Origin: Planctomycetia bacterium
GTDB lineage: Bacteria; Planctomycetota; Brocadiia; Brocadiales; Brocadiaceae
NCBI GenBank assembly: GCA_015075005.1
Contig: JABTVC010000003.1
Coordinates: 1-64,000, forward strand
Length of the DNA stretch: 64,000 nt
Direction of reading: 5' to 3'
Part shown: positions 26,582 to 36,356 of the stretch, piece by piece
Position numbering within the stretch: the stretch's first letter is position 1
How the letters are laid out: every line of letters starts with the position of its first letter
The notes under the pieces: model-generated
Seen by the model: only the letters and a program-made list of their open reading frames with translations
What the model was told of the DNA's origin: nothing
Database searches by the model: none
Position numbers and translations under genes: made by a program

Positions 26582-28510
26582 TTATTTACCGAACACAGCA
26601 AGTACTACAACAAAGATGCAACCAAGCACAATATAAAAGGCATAATTACGTATGTAGCCAGTTTGCAAGAGGCGCAGAACATTCCCGAACCCTCTGACAA
26701 GACGGGCGATGCCGTTTACTGAACCGTCGATCATCTTGACATCCACGAACTTCCATAATATCTGGGCCGAGATTTTTTTTGTCGTGTTCACAAAAAGGAC
26801 ATCGTAAATTTCATCGACATAATATTTGTTCAACAAGAGTTTGTAGATGAGACGAAACCGTTCTGCCAGTTTTTTTGGCAGTTCGGGTTTTTTAATATAC
26901 AGGTAATACGCTAGGAATATGCCACCAAGAGCGATAGCCGTTGAAACGACCATCATCAGGTAGGGAAGCCCTGCGCCATGGTGCCCGCCAGATGCTGCCC
27001 CGGAAATTTCGGTATGGCCATGTCCACCAAGCACCGGTGATAAAAAGTGCTGAATGGCGCTTGCGCCTGGAATACCAAGGAATCCTCCAAAAAGGGAAAG
27101 TCCCGCCAGTACGGTTAACGGAAGTGTCATATTTCTGGGGGATTCATGGAGATGTTCCGCTGCATGATGATCCAGCCTTGATTTACCATGGAAGGTCATA
27201 AAAAGCAAACGAAACATATAAAATGCCGTAAAAAAGGCTGCCAATGCCCCCATCGACCAATATATGAAATTTCCGCGGGTAAGTGATTCCAGCAGAATTT
27301 CGTCTTTGCTGAAGAATCCGGCAAATGGCGGAATACCTGCAATAGCCACGGTACCGATCAAAAAGGTCTTGTATGTGGTAGGGATATGATGCCTGAGCCC
27401 CCCCATCTTCCGCATGTCTTGTTCACCCGAAAGGGCGTGAATGACACTGCCAGACCCTAAGAATAGTAAAGCCTTAAAGAATGCGTGAGTCATAAGATGA
27501 AAGACGCCTGCAGTAAATGCGCCCACACCGCAGGCGAGAAACATATATCCAAGCTGACTAATAGTAGAATAGGCCAATACCCGTTTGATGTCGTTTTGCA
27601 CGAGACCGACAGATGCCGCGAAGAGCGCTGTAACTGCACCAATGCTGGCCACTACAGTCATGGTAAACGGGGACAACATATAAAGGGCATTGCACCGGAC
27701 GATCATATAAACGCCAGCTGTTACCATGGTTGCCGCATGGATAAGTGCGCTGACAGGTGTGGGACCCTCCATGGCGTCTGGCAGCCATGTGTAGAGGGGT
27801 ATCTGGGCTGATTTGCCCGTTGCGCCCATAAACAAAAGAAGGGTAATGATGGTTATCGTGAAACTGCCTGCTTCGAAATGCCCGTGAGAAGCAGCACTTA
27901 ACACCTCAGTAAAATCAATGCTATGAAAGGTCAGAAAGATGAGCATGATGCCTAATGCAAAGCCAAAATCGCCTACACGATTGACTACGAAGGCCTTCTT
28001 GGCGGCATTTGAAGCCGATTTTTTTTCAAACCAGAATCCAATAAGCAGGTAAGAACATAATCCCACGGCCTCCCACCCGATAAACATAAGGAGGAAGTTG
28101 TTGCTTAGCACCAGTAATAACATAGAGAAGGTAAACAAATTCAGATAACTAAAATACCGGTGGTAACCCTTATCCTGATGCATATACCCAATCGAATAGA
28201 TATGAATAAGAAATCCGACACCGGTAACGACGAGGATCATAAGGGTGGATAAGGGGTCTACCTGCAGACCTACAACCGATTTAAATGAGCCTGATTCGAT
28301 CCAGCAAAAGACTTCTTTCTCAAACAGCCGTTCAGCCGGTGGAAGGAGAAGGAGTCCGCAAAATACCAGGAGCGAAACAAGGAAGGACAGACCAATTACC
28401 CCACAGGCAAGGTATCCGACATGTTCCTTTTGCAGCCTTTTACCAATGAGACCGTTAACGGCTGCCCCAAGTAACGGGAATAACAAGATCAATGCTACGA
28501 GATTGAGCAT
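26582..28510 (-). CDS. nuoL: NADH-quinone oxidoreductase subunit L
   Basis: The largest antiporter-like subunit (642 aa). It shows GWEAVGLCSYLLIGFW, KSAQIPLYTWLPDAMEGPTP with VSALIHAATMVTAGVY, RVLAYSTISQLGYM and IPPFAGFFSKDEIL. The C-terminal part carries the long lateral helix that spans the membrane arm. It lies between nuoK and nuoM in the standard order. Confidence 0.97.
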   Translation of the reverse strand: MLNLVALILLFPLLGAAVNGLIGKRLQKEHVGYLACGVIGLSFLVSLLVFCGLLLLPPAERLFEKEVFCWIESGSFKSVVGLQVDPLSTLMILVVTGVGFLIHIYSIGYMHQDKGYHRYFSYLNLFTFSMLLLVLSNNFLLMFIGWEAVGLCSYLLIGFWFEKKSASNAAKKAFVVNRVGDFGFALGIMLIFLTFHSIDFTEVLSAASHGHFEAGSFTITIITLLLFMGATGKSAQIPLYTWLPDAMEGPTPVSALIHAATMVTAGVYMIVRCNALYMLSPFTMTVVASIGAVTALFAASVGLVQNDIKRVLAYSTISQLGYMFLACGVGAFTAGVFHLMTHAFFKALLFLGSGSVIHALSGEQDMRKMGGLRHHIPTTYKTFLIGTVAIAGIPPFAGFFSKDEILLESLTRGNFIYWSMGALAAFFTAFYMFRLLFMTFHGKSRLDHHAAEHLHESPRNMTLPLTVLAGLSLFGGFLGIPGASAIQHFLSPVLGGHGHTEISGAASGGHHGAGLPYLMMVVSTAIALGGIFLAYYLYIKKPELPKKLAERFRLIYKLLLNKYYVDEIYDVLFVNTTKKISAQILWKFVDVKMIDGSVNGIARLVRGFGNVLRLLQTGYIRNYAFYIVLGCIFVVVLAVFGK

Positions 28511-28517
28511 GCGGTTC

Positions 28518-28820
28518 CTACCATTTCATGATATTTATATCGTCGATGTTTACGGTTTCTTTGTTTCTGAATACGGCTACGATAATTGCCAGACCAACAG
28601 CAGCTTCGGCAGCGGCAACGGTCATGACGAAAATTACAAACATCTGTCCTTGCATGGAATTAAGGTAATGGGCAAATGCCACAAATGACAGATTGACGGC
28701 GTTGAGCATCAGTTCGATACACATGAAGATTATGATGGCGTTCCTCCGTATCAGGACACCAACAACACCCAGGGTAAACAGGATTGCACTTAATACCAGA
28801 TAATGAGTAAGGGTAATCAT
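28518..28820 (-). CDS. nuoK: NADH-quinone oxidoreductase subunit K
   Basis: A 100-aa membrane subunit with three helices. The start at 28820 ([14 protein letters not shown]) matches the family; a longer frame up to 28868 only adds residues that overlap nuoJ. The motif [13 protein letters not shown] holds the conserved membrane Glu, and [12 protein letters not shown] follows. It starts one base after the nuoJ stop. Confidence 0.95.
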   Translation of the reverse strand: MITLTHYLVLSAILFTLGVVGVLIRRNAIIIFMCIELMLNAVNLSFVAFAHYLNSMQGQMFVIFVMTVAAAEAAVGLAIIVAVFRNKETVNIDDINIMKW

Positions 28821-28821
28821 A

Positions 28822-29331
28822 TTACAATTTCCTTTTCGCCAGCATAATAGCGCCAATAGCCGCTGCAAATAACAAAATAGAAGTTATCTCGAATGGCAAC
28901 AGGTACTCTGTGAATAATAAGGTGCCAATGATTTTTGTGTTTCCCATACTATTCATATACGCCGTTGTATAGTGATCGCCTTTCCCTTGCAGAAGTTTCG
29001 ATTTGATAACTATACAGATGACGGTGAACAATGCAATTCCCATAAGGATAGCAGGTATCCTTTGAAAAGGTAATGCGTTCTTTTTCTCCTCCTTTATATT
29101 CAGGTTCAACAACATGATTACAAAGAGGAAGAGTACCATGATAGCTCCGGCATATACAATGATCTGTACGGCAGCAACGAACTGTGCCTCAAGTAATATG
29201 TAGAGAACCGCTATGCTGAGCATCGTCTGGATAAGATATAAAGCGCCAAAAACAGGGTTTTTCTCAAAGACAAGATAAACCCCGGACAATACCGTGATAG
29301 CAGCTACAATATAAAATAAATATGCTTCCAT
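28822..29331 (-). CDS. nuoJ: NADH-quinone oxidoreductase subunit J
   Basis: A 169-aa membrane subunit with five helices, including [22 protein letters not shown], the most conserved part of NuoJ, and a C-terminal helix ([17 protein letters not shown]). It sits between nuoI and nuoK and completes the proximal part of the proton path. Confidence 0.95.
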   Translation of the reverse strand: MEAYLFYIVAAITVLSGVYLVFEKNPVFGALYLIQTMLSIAVLYILLEAQFVAAVQIIVYAGAIMVLFLFVIMLLNLNIKEEKKNALPFQRIPAILMGIALFTVICIVIKSKLLQGKGDHYTTAYMNSMGNTKIIGTLLFTEYLLPFEITSILLFAAAIGAIMLAKRKL

Positions 29332-29370
29332 ATGATAATGCCTTGTAAAAACTTCTTTTTTTCGTAATGC

Positions 29371-29796
29371 TTACTTCGGTAAATTTCTTTTCTTCGTAAG
29401 ATCCAGTAATCTTTCTTTATCAAAGGTCTCTTTGTTTTGATATGTTGCCAGTTCAAAGGTATCTCTCAGAATTATCGCCCTTACGGGACATGCTTCTTCA
29501 CAAAATCCGCAGAAAATGCAACGGAAGGCATCCAGTTCATAGGTTTTCGGGTATCGCCTGTTCGTCTCATCCTCTGCTCCTTCAACAGAGATGCATTGAG
29601 AGGGACAAACCCTGGCGCATAGACCGCATGCGACACACTTCTCCCTGCCGTCCTTTCCGATTTGTAATTCCGGCAGTCCACGAAACCTGGCCGAAAGCTT
29701 TGGCCGTTCTTCAGGATACGGTATGGTAACGCATGTGCGCGGATTGAGAAATCGCCTGAGTGTAAGCGCCAAACCTTTAAGTAAGGGTAAGATCAT
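29371..29796 (-). CDS. nuoI: NADH-quinone oxidoreductase subunit I
   Basis: A 141-aa ferredoxin-like subunit with two 4Fe-4S sites: CVACGLCARVCPSQC near 55-69 and CIFCGFCEEACPVRA near 92-106. These carry electrons from the NuoG arm towards NuoB. It begins one base after the nuoH stop. Confidence 0.96.
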   Translation of the reverse strand: MILPLLKGLALTLRRFLNPRTCVTIPYPEERPKLSARFRGLPELQIGKDGREKCVACGLCARVCPSQCISVEGAEDETNRRYPKTYELDAFRCIFCGFCEEACPVRAIILRDTFELATYQNKETFDKERLLDLTKKRNLPK

Positions 29797-29797
29797 A

Positions 29798-30793
29798 TTA
29801 TCCTTTAATAACCATAACGAGTCCGGTAATTACTATATTGAGAAGCGAGAGCGGTAACAGGAACTTCCAGCCTAAATGCATTAATTGGTCGTATCTGAGC
29901 CTCGGAAAAGTTGACCTTATCCAGATAAAGAAAAATAAGCAACCAGACAATTTTAACAGAAACCATACTACGGGCGGTAGAAATGGCCCGTGCCATCCGC
30001 CCAGAAAAAAGGTCACTGCAATTGCAGACACGGTGATCATATTAGCATATTCGGCCATGAAAAACATGGCAAATTTCATACTGCTGTATTCTGTATGGTA
30101 TCCGGCCACAAGCTCTGACTCTGCCTCCGGGAGATCAAATGGACAACGATTAACCTCAGCAATAGCGCTTGTGAAATAGATAAAAAACCCGATGGGTTGC
30201 AATACAATGTTCCACAATTTTCCCTGGGCATTGACAACATCCACAAGACTTAACGACTCTGTCAACATGACCACCCCAATGAGTGACAGGCCAAGGGTCA
30301 GTTCATAGCTGATCATCTGGGCTGAAGACCTTATTCCACCCAATAATGAGTACTTGTTGTTTGATGCCCAGCCAGCCATGACGGTACCATAAATACCCAG
30401 GGAAGACACCGCAAAGACATAAAGAAATCCAATATTAATATCGGTAATTACAAGGTCTACGCTGTATCCGAGTATCTTTACTTTATCCCCAAAAGGGATA
30501 ACTGCAAAGGTAATCAGGGCGGGAATCATGGCCATGGCAGGGGCCAGTACAAAGAGCAGTTTACTCGCCTTTTCCGGAATAATATCTTCTTTAAACAGGA
30601 GCTTTATGCCGTCAGCAATAGGCTGTAATAATCCATGCGGCCCGACGCGCATCGGCCCAAGGCGAACCTGCATGTGAGCCATGATCTTTCTTTCGAGCCA
30701 GATCATGGAGATAACCATAAGCTGGATTGTGCCGAATACAATCAAGACCTTAACACAGGCAATAACAAGATAAGCAAATAATTCTTTATTCAT
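29798..30793 (-). CDS. nuoH: NADH-quinone oxidoreductase subunit H
   Basis: A 331-aa membrane subunit that helps form the quinone site. It contains ERKIMAHMQVRLGPMRVGPHGLLQPIADGIKLL, then VNRCPFDLPEAESELVAGYHTEYSSMKFAMFFMAEY, both hallmarks of the family. It directly follows the small desulfoferrodoxin-like gene without a gap. Confidence 0.97.
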   Translation of the reverse strand: MNKELFAYLVIACVKVLIVFGTIQLMVISMIWLERKIMAHMQVRLGPMRVGPHGLLQPIADGIKLLFKEDIIPEKASKLLFVLAPAMAMIPALITFAVIPFGDKVKILGYSVDLVITDINIGFLYVFAVSSLGIYGTVMAGWASNNKYSLLGGIRSSAQMISYELTLGLSLIGVVMLTESLSLVDVVNAQGKLWNIVLQPIGFFIYFTSAIAEVNRCPFDLPEAESELVAGYHTEYSSMKFAMFFMAEYANMITVSAIAVTFFLGGWHGPFLPPVVWFLLKLSGCLFFFIWIRSTFPRLRYDQLMHLGWKFLLPLSLLNIVITGLVMVIKG

Positions 30794-31075
30794 TTAACTA
30801 ACATTCGCCTCTACCCGGTGCATTCGTTTGCCGCAGCATTCTAATATACCCGTCGTTTCAACAACAACATCTATCTGCTGCCCGCAGACATCGCACTGAA
30901 ATTTTACTCCGTCTTCGGGCTTATGATGAACTGATGTCCACGTGGACATCATGCCCTTGGCACCCACGAAATGCATTTCCTGACCACAACACACCAATAC
31001 GCCAAAACCCTCTCTCGTAACGACTACTTTTTGTCTGCATATCTCGCAAAAATATGTTTGCCCTTTTTTTGCCAT
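30794..31075 (-). CDS. tandem desulfoferrodoxin-N/desulforedoxin-like protein inside the nuo operon
   Basis: From the ATG at 31075 the protein is 93 aa. It holds two copies of a small four-cysteine iron fold: CEICRQKVVVTREGFGVLVCC near 8-28 and CDVCGQQIDVVVETTGILECC near 54-74. Each copy has CxxC plus CC, the pattern of the rubredoxin-like N-terminal domain of desulfoferrodoxin. The catalytic neelaredoxin domain is absent. It is wedged between nuoG and nuoH and touches nuoH, so it is co-transcribed with complex I. A redox or iron-insertion role is possible; nothing direct shows it. Confidence 0.8.
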   Translation of the reverse strand: MAKKGQTYFCEICRQKVVVTREGFGVLVCCGQEMHFVGAKGMMSTWTSVHHKPEDGVKFQCDVCGQQIDVVVETTGILECCGKRMHRVEANVS

Positions 31076-31149
31076 ACAATTACCCTCATATATACTGACC
31101 TGAACGGGCCAAAATTCGTAGCGCTGGTGGTTTATCCCCGCCATAGCTG

Positions 31150-31278
31150 CTTAAACGGCTTAAACGGCTTAAACTGTTTAATCTGTTTAAACCGTTTAAA
31201 CAGCTTAAACAGTTTAAGCCGTTTAACACCGGACACAAGGGACTTCGTCGTGAGCTCAGCCGAACGATCGGCGCTACA
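31150..31278 (+). repeat. nine 9-bp tandem units plus 48-bp tail, copy in the nuo operon
   Basis: Nine consecutive 9-bp units of the type YTTAAACNG run from 31150 to 31230. They are followed by a 48-bp tail (31231-31278) that includes GACTTCGTCGTGAGCTCAG. The tail matches 45 of 48 bases of one at 59865-59912. The palindrome TGAGCTCA and a small GCCGA/TCGGC hairpin followed by T7 lie in it. The element separates nuoG from the small desulforedoxin-like gene. Confidence 0.8.
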
Positions 31279-31286
31279 TTTTTTTA

Positions 31287-33938
31287 CTAAATTTGCCCTG
31301 CGTCCTTATAGATTTTAACAGGCGTGTACGCCTTGTCGCGCAGCAGATTAAGAGGTACCCACTCATAATCTTCGGAAATAAAAACTGTGCCTTCCGGTGT
31401 TTTACCACTCACTTTTGCCTTGAGCTTAATCTTGTTTTGCATAGATTCAACCGTAACCATATCTCCATGCTGAATAAGCAGCCCTTGCGCATCGTTTTTA
31501 TTTATCTCCACAAAACATTCCGGTACGATTGATGTGAGTGCCTTTGAATACCGGGAATACGTCCCCTGGTGATTCAAGCTTGCGCCTGTGAGTAAGATAA
31601 ATGGAAAATCCTTTCGCTTTACCAGAGATAACAATTTGGACGGAACGATTTCAAACGTATATTTTGCTGATTTATTCTCATCGTAAAAGGCAGATACCCA
31701 GTGAAATTCTTTTCTTTTCAGGCGGTCATAATTAATTCCTGCATAGATGGACGCTATACTTCCTATTTCACTCAAAATCTCTTTTGCAGATAGATACGAA
31801 TAAGTATGACCCATTTTTTTCGCTAATTCACAAATGATTTGCCAGTCTGGTTTGGCATCTCCCACAGGCTGAATTGCTTTATTCAGCCGTTGTACGGTCA
31901 TCCCCATGTTGGTAAATGTTCCTTCCTTTTCGGCAAACGTAGCAGCAGGAAAGACCACATCCGCCAACTGTGCCGTTTCCGTCAGAAAGGTATCCTGGAC
32001 AACGACAAAATCGATCCTTTTCAATGCCGCATGAATATCCTTTCCGATGGGATAGGTTATGATAGGGTTTTCTCCCATAACATAGAGCGCTTTTAATTTG
32101 CCATCGAGCGCAAGATCAATACCATGGGCAGCATCTTTCCGGAAGATATTGTCTGATAGTTTTGTGCCCCACAATTTTTCAACCTTTTCTCTATTGGACG
32201 CATCATCGATATCAAGGTACCCCGGAAAGAACTCGGGGACAACCCCCATATCATTTACACCCTGAGAGTTATTGTGATGTCTCGAAAACAGCATTGAAAT
32301 CTTACCAGGACTTGTCTTTTTATCCTGAGCGGCATTGATAAGTGCACAGAGATTCGACAATGCTTTTATCGTGATTTCACCTAACGGATCTTCTTCTATA
32401 TCCTTTCCACAAACGATGCAACAATTCCCTGGTTTTGTTAATAATGTTGCTACGCTTCTGATGGTTTCCCCAGAAATACCGGTTGATTGAGAAGCATCCT
32501 TTACGCTGAACTTGTCCAACGAAGACTGCAATTCATGCAGATTGCTTGCGGATATTTCCGCCTTTTTTAAGTCAACCAGGTTGTCGTCAAGAATGACTTT
32601 AATCAGGGCGTTGATCAATACCTGCTGACTTCCTAAAGCATAGTGTAACCGGATATCATTTTTAGCAGTACTATTGAATGAGACATTTCTTATATTAGCA
32701 ATAATGAGATTGGCGTCGTTTGTCCTTATGGCTTTTCGGGCCATGCTTCCGACTACCGGATGGGCCTCGGTTATATCAGCCCCGAAAAAGAACAGGGTAT
32801 CTGCATGCTCTATTTCTTTCAGCGATGCTGACGCTATCCCATTCACAACAGACTTATAAATCAGTCCATTGAGGTAAGGTGATTTTATATGCGATACGTT
32901 GTCAATGGTATTCGTTCCTAATACAGACCTGCAGAATTTCTGGAAGAGATAATTATCCTCATTGGTGCATTTCTCAGAACCAATGCCGCCAATGAATTGT
33001 CCGCCATGTTCACGGATAATGTGCTGAAACCGTTTTGATACGGCATCAATAGCGTCGTCCCAGGATGCCGGACATAATTCTCCGTTCTTTCTGATTAACG
33101 GCGTTTTTAGCCGTTCCGGGGAATGGATAAACTCGTGGCCGAATCTGCCTTTAACGCATAGGTTTCCTTCGTTTATTCCCAGACGATCGTTTGACACAAT
33201 ACGCCGCACACTATCCATCTTTGTGTTTATAACAATCGAACAGCCAACAGAGCAGTATGGACAAATTGTAGGTGTACTGATGAATTCCCATGGCCTGCCC
33301 CTGAACCCCAGTGTTCTGTCCTGCCAGGCTCCGGTCGGACACACCGCAACACAACCACCACAAAAACTGCAGTCCAATGGTCTGTCAAATGCAGTACCTA
33401 TAACCGTTTTAAACCCGCGATTTTGGAAGTCAATGGCGCTAATCCCTTCAATTTCCTTACAGGTGCTTACACATCGGCCACACAAAATACACCGGTTCCG
33501 GTTTAGTTCTAAGACCGGATTGTCCCTTATCACAGGATAATGCGACCGTACGGTTTTAAATCTGCCTGGAGCCAGATTCTGTTCGTAGGCGATATTTTGC
33601 AATCCGCACTCACCGGATTTATCGCAGGTAGGACATGAGAGTTCGTGATGTGCCAACAAATATTCCATAACAGACTTTCTATATCTGCTCACGTTTGGCG
33701 TATTTACCTTTACAATCATCCCTTCAGACACGGGGTATGCACAAGCAAACCGGTGTCCCGTTCTTTTCCGTTCGGTGACTTCAACGAAACACAACCTGCA
33801 ACCTCCGAACTGGGAGAGTTTGGGATGGTAACACAGACCGGGAATATAAATGTTATTATCCGCAGCTGCCTGGAAAATATTTGTACCTTCAGGGGCACTT
33901 ATTGGTTTATCATCGATAATAAAATTTATTATATTCAT
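31287..33938 (-). CDS. nuoG: NADH-quinone oxidoreductase subunit G, formate-dehydrogenase-like
   Basis: An 883-aa iron-sulfur subunit. The N-terminus has a 2Fe-2S domain (GLCYHPKLSQFGGCRLC), then HHELSCPTCDKSGECGLQ for the His-ligated cluster. Two 4Fe-4S sites follow (CILCGRCVSTC, CSFCGGCVAVCPTGA). From about 240 there is a molybdopterin-type domain with its own cluster motif CPYCSVGC, and a C-terminal dinucleotide-binding fold. The active Cys/Sec of real formate dehydrogenases is not seen (NVSHIKSPYLNG stands there). The stop lies 9 bases from a repeat element. Confidence 0.93.
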   Translation of the reverse strand: MNIINFIIDDKPISAPEGTNIFQAAADNNIYIPGLCYHPKLSQFGGCRLCFVEVTERKRTGHRFACAYPVSEGMIVKVNTPNVSRYRKSVMEYLLAHHELSCPTCDKSGECGLQNIAYEQNLAPGRFKTVRSHYPVIRDNPVLELNRNRCILCGRCVSTCKEIEGISAIDFQNRGFKTVIGTAFDRPLDCSFCGGCVAVCPTGAWQDRTLGFRGRPWEFISTPTICPYCSVGCSIVINTKMDSVRRIVSNDRLGINEGNLCVKGRFGHEFIHSPERLKTPLIRKNGELCPASWDDAIDAVSKRFQHIIREHGGQFIGGIGSEKCTNEDNYLFQKFCRSVLGTNTIDNVSHIKSPYLNGLIYKSVVNGIASASLKEIEHADTLFFFGADITEAHPVVGSMARKAIRTNDANLIIANIRNVSFNSTAKNDIRLHYALGSQQVLINALIKVILDDNLVDLKKAEISASNLHELQSSLDKFSVKDASQSTGISGETIRSVATLLTKPGNCCIVCGKDIEEDPLGEITIKALSNLCALINAAQDKKTSPGKISMLFSRHHNNSQGVNDMGVVPEFFPGYLDIDDASNREKVEKLWGTKLSDNIFRKDAAHGIDLALDGKLKALYVMGENPIITYPIGKDIHAALKRIDFVVVQDTFLTETAQLADVVFPAATFAEKEGTFTNMGMTVQRLNKAIQPVGDAKPDWQIICELAKKMGHTYSYLSAKEILSEIGSIASIYAGINYDRLKRKEFHWVSAFYDENKSAKYTFEIVPSKLLSLVKRKDFPFILLTGASLNHQGTYSRYSKALTSIVPECFVEINKNDAQGLLIQHGDMVTVESMQNKIKLKAKVSGKTPEGTVFISEDYEWVPLNLLRDKAYTPVKIYKDAGQI

Positions 33939-35779
33939 TTTATTGCCAGGAAATTACATTTTTCATAACAGAGATTACACTTAATACATTTCTCCTTATT
34001 AATAACAGCAACCTCAGTCGTGCTGCCGCTGATTGCCTTCACAGGGCAGTTACGGATACACGCCTGGCATTTGGTACACCTTTCCGGTGTAACTTCATAT
34101 TTGTGCAAGGCAACACATGTGGCAGTCGGGCACGTTTTGTCACGTATATGGGCAATATATTCATCCCTGAAGTACCGTAGTGTGGATTTTACAGGATTCG
34201 GGGCAGATTGCCCAAGTCCACACAAGGACATCACCTTTATTTCATCACACATTTGTCCCAGTACTTCCATATCTTTCTCTTCTCCCCGCCCCATAGTAAT
34301 ACGGGTGAGAATATCCAGCATTAAGGTAGTACCAACCCTGCAGGGGGGGCATTTACCGCACGATTCATTCGCGCAAAAATTCATAAAGAATCGCGCCAAC
34401 TCCACCATACAGGTGGTGTCATCAACAACCACAAAACTTCCGGAGCCCATCATCGCCCCAGCCTCAATAAGCGATTCATAATCAATTGGCGAATCCAGCA
34501 AGGACTCGGGAAGACTTCCACCCGACGGACCTCCGATTTGCACTGCCTTAAATTTTCTTTTTTTCGGAATTCCGCCGCCCATGTCAAAGACAATCTGCCT
34601 GATCGTGGTGCCCATAGGAACCTCAACAAGCCCTGCATTTTTTATCTTACCCGTCAGGGAAAAAATCTTCGTCCCCTTACTATGTTCCGTACCGGTTTTG
34701 GAAAACCAATCGGCACCTTTATTTATAATAAACGGTACGTTGGCAAAGGTCTCTACATTGTTTAAGCACGTGGGTTTATCCCATAAACCAGCCTCTACAG
34801 ATTGTGGCGGCCTTGTACGCGGCATACCTCGTTTCCCTTCAATGGAGTTTTGCAGTGCGGTAGATTCACCGCAAACGAAGGCACCTGCCCCTTCTTTTAT
34901 ATAGATATCCAGACTATACCCGCTTCCCAGGATGTTTTGTCCTAAAAAGCCACGCTTCCCGGCCTCTTCAATGGTGTGTTTTAAACGCTTGACTGCCAAT
35001 GGATATTCCGCGCGCACATAGAAATAACCACTGGTAGCATGAATAGCATATCCAGCGATAATCATACCTTCCAGGACTGCGTGAGGGTCGCCTTCCAGGA
35101 GGCTTCTATCCATGAAAGCACCCGGGTCTCCTTCATCGGCATTGCAGAGAACAAACTTTTCATCAGCAGCATACTTGGCGCAGGATGCCCATTTTTCACC
35201 TGTTGGGAAACCACCGCCTCCACGACCCCTGAGACCTGATTTGCTTATTTCATCAATTACGGCCTTGGGTGTCATAGTTTTGAGTACCTTTTCGAGCGCC
35301 GTGTACCCGCCACGCGCGATATATTCCCCGATATTATCCGGGTCAATATATCCGCAGTTCCTGAGGATATATTTTTTTTGGCCCTTATTCATCTCCATGT
35401 CGTCAAAGAAAGGCAATCCATCGTAGGGGATAACGGTTTTGTCATCAGGATACATCTGTGCCATGACGAATTTCTTGACTGCCTCTCCCGTCCCTCCGTG
35501 CTCTTCCAGGATTTGCGGAACCATAGTGGTTTTTACCTTTCCGTAGGTAACACGCGTGCGGCCCGGGAAGATTACGTCCACGAGTACTTCATGCGCACAT
35601 ATACCAATGCAACCAGTAGACAATATGTCTGCTTCGAGTTTTTGCTTTTCTAACTCCTGCACAACACTTTTCATCACGCCTTTGGCACCGGCGCCTAAAC
35701 CGCAGGAGGCCATACCAATAATAATCTTCGGCGTTTGCGGATTGAGTTTTTGTTGTTGATGCATCGTTTCGTTACTCAT
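33935..35779 (-). CDS. nuoF: NADH-quinone oxidoreductase subunit F, HydB-type fusion
   Basis: This is the NADH- and FMN-binding subunit, enlarged to 614 aa. An N-terminal thioredoxin-like 2Fe-2S domain (CGLGAGAKGVM, CIGICAHEV) precedes the flavin domain with GLRGRGGGGFPTGEKW and GESTALQNSIEG. The 4Fe-4S motif ESCGKCPPCRVGTTLM follows, and the end carries a double ferredoxin (CTKCQACIRNCP, CIKCNLCYEKC). This layout resembles the NADH subunit of electron-bifurcating hydrogenases and NADP-reducing complexes more than plain NuoF. The stop overlaps nuoG. Confidence 0.93.
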   Translation of the reverse strand: MSNETMHQQQKLNPQTPKIIIGMASCGLGAGAKGVMKSVVQELEKQKLEADILSTGCIGICAHEVLVDVIFPGRTRVTYGKVKTTMVPQILEEHGGTGEAVKKFVMAQMYPDDKTVIPYDGLPFFDDMEMNKGQKKYILRNCGYIDPDNIGEYIARGGYTALEKVLKTMTPKAVIDEISKSGLRGRGGGGFPTGEKWASCAKYAADEKFVLCNADEGDPGAFMDRSLLEGDPHAVLEGMIIAGYAIHATSGYFYVRAEYPLAVKRLKHTIEEAGKRGFLGQNILGSGYSLDIYIKEGAGAFVCGESTALQNSIEGKRGMPRTRPPQSVEAGLWDKPTCLNNVETFANVPFIINKGADWFSKTGTEHSKGTKIFSLTGKIKNAGLVEVPMGTTIRQIVFDMGGGIPKKRKFKAVQIGGPSGGSLPESLLDSPIDYESLIEAGAMMGSGSFVVVDDTTCMVELARFFMNFCANESCGKCPPCRVGTTLMLDILTRITMGRGEEKDMEVLGQMCDEIKVMSLCGLGQSAPNPVKSTLRYFRDEYIAHIRDKTCPTATCVALHKYEVTPERCTKCQACIRNCPVKAISGSTTEVAVINKEKCIKCNLCYEKCNFLAIK

Positions 35780-35783
35780 ATTA

Positions 35784-36272
35784 CTATTGGGAAACTCCTG
35801 TTTCTCTTATTTCTTTTATAACATTCCCCACGGTGTCAGGCGCCAGTTTCCCATGGAGGTCTTCGTCTACCATCATGACAGGCGCCAGCGAACATGCGCC
35901 CAAACAAGCAACTTCTTCTAAAGTAAATGCATTATCCTTTGTTGTCATACCTGTAGAAACTTCCAATGTCTCACTAATTTTTCCCAGAACCTTTGTTGCC
36001 CCTTTTACATGACATGCAGTCCCGCAGCAAACCTTAATGATATGCTGTCCACGGGGTTTTAAATGGAACTGGGCGTAAAACGTTGCAGTTCCAATAATTT
36101 CATGGATACTTATATGCAATCTCTCTGAAATGAAATCAATAACAGGTTCTGGCAGATATCCATATTCCGCCTGTACCATTTGCAAAACAGGGATAAGCGC
36201 CCCCCTGGCGTTTTTATACTTCTCCAGCATCTGTTCCATCTTTGAAAAGTCTACCGCTTTATTTGTATTCAT
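35784..36272 (-). CDS. nuoE: NADH-quinone oxidoreductase subunit E
   Basis: A 162-aa thioredoxin-like 2Fe-2S protein. The cluster ligands lie in CCGTACHVKGA (about 88-98) and CLGACSLAPVMMV (about 127-139). EYGYLPEPVIDFISERL near 30-50 is typical. It lies four bases from nuoF and passes electrons from flavin as part of the peripheral arm. Confidence 0.95.
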   Translation of the reverse strand: MNTNKAVDFSKMEQMLEKYKNARGALIPVLQMVQAEYGYLPEPVIDFISERLHISIHEIIGTATFYAQFHLKPRGQHIIKVCCGTACHVKGATKVLGKISETLEVSTGMTTKDNAFTLEEVACLGACSLAPVMMVDEDLHGKLAPDTVGNVIKEIRETGVSQ

Positions 36273-36356
36273 CGTAAGTTATTTTGCTGTACTTTAAAGA
36301 GACACAAAAGAGTGACACGTGAAAACCCCCGCATACCCTTTTGCGGTTTTCACATA

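Noticed and set aside
31150..31230. CRISPR array
   Set aside because: Units are 9 bp and contiguous with no spacers, and no cas genes are present.
30971..31318. Open frame with LNGLNGLN repeats
   Set aside because: It simply translates the 9-bp DNA repeat and overlaps two real genes on the other strand.
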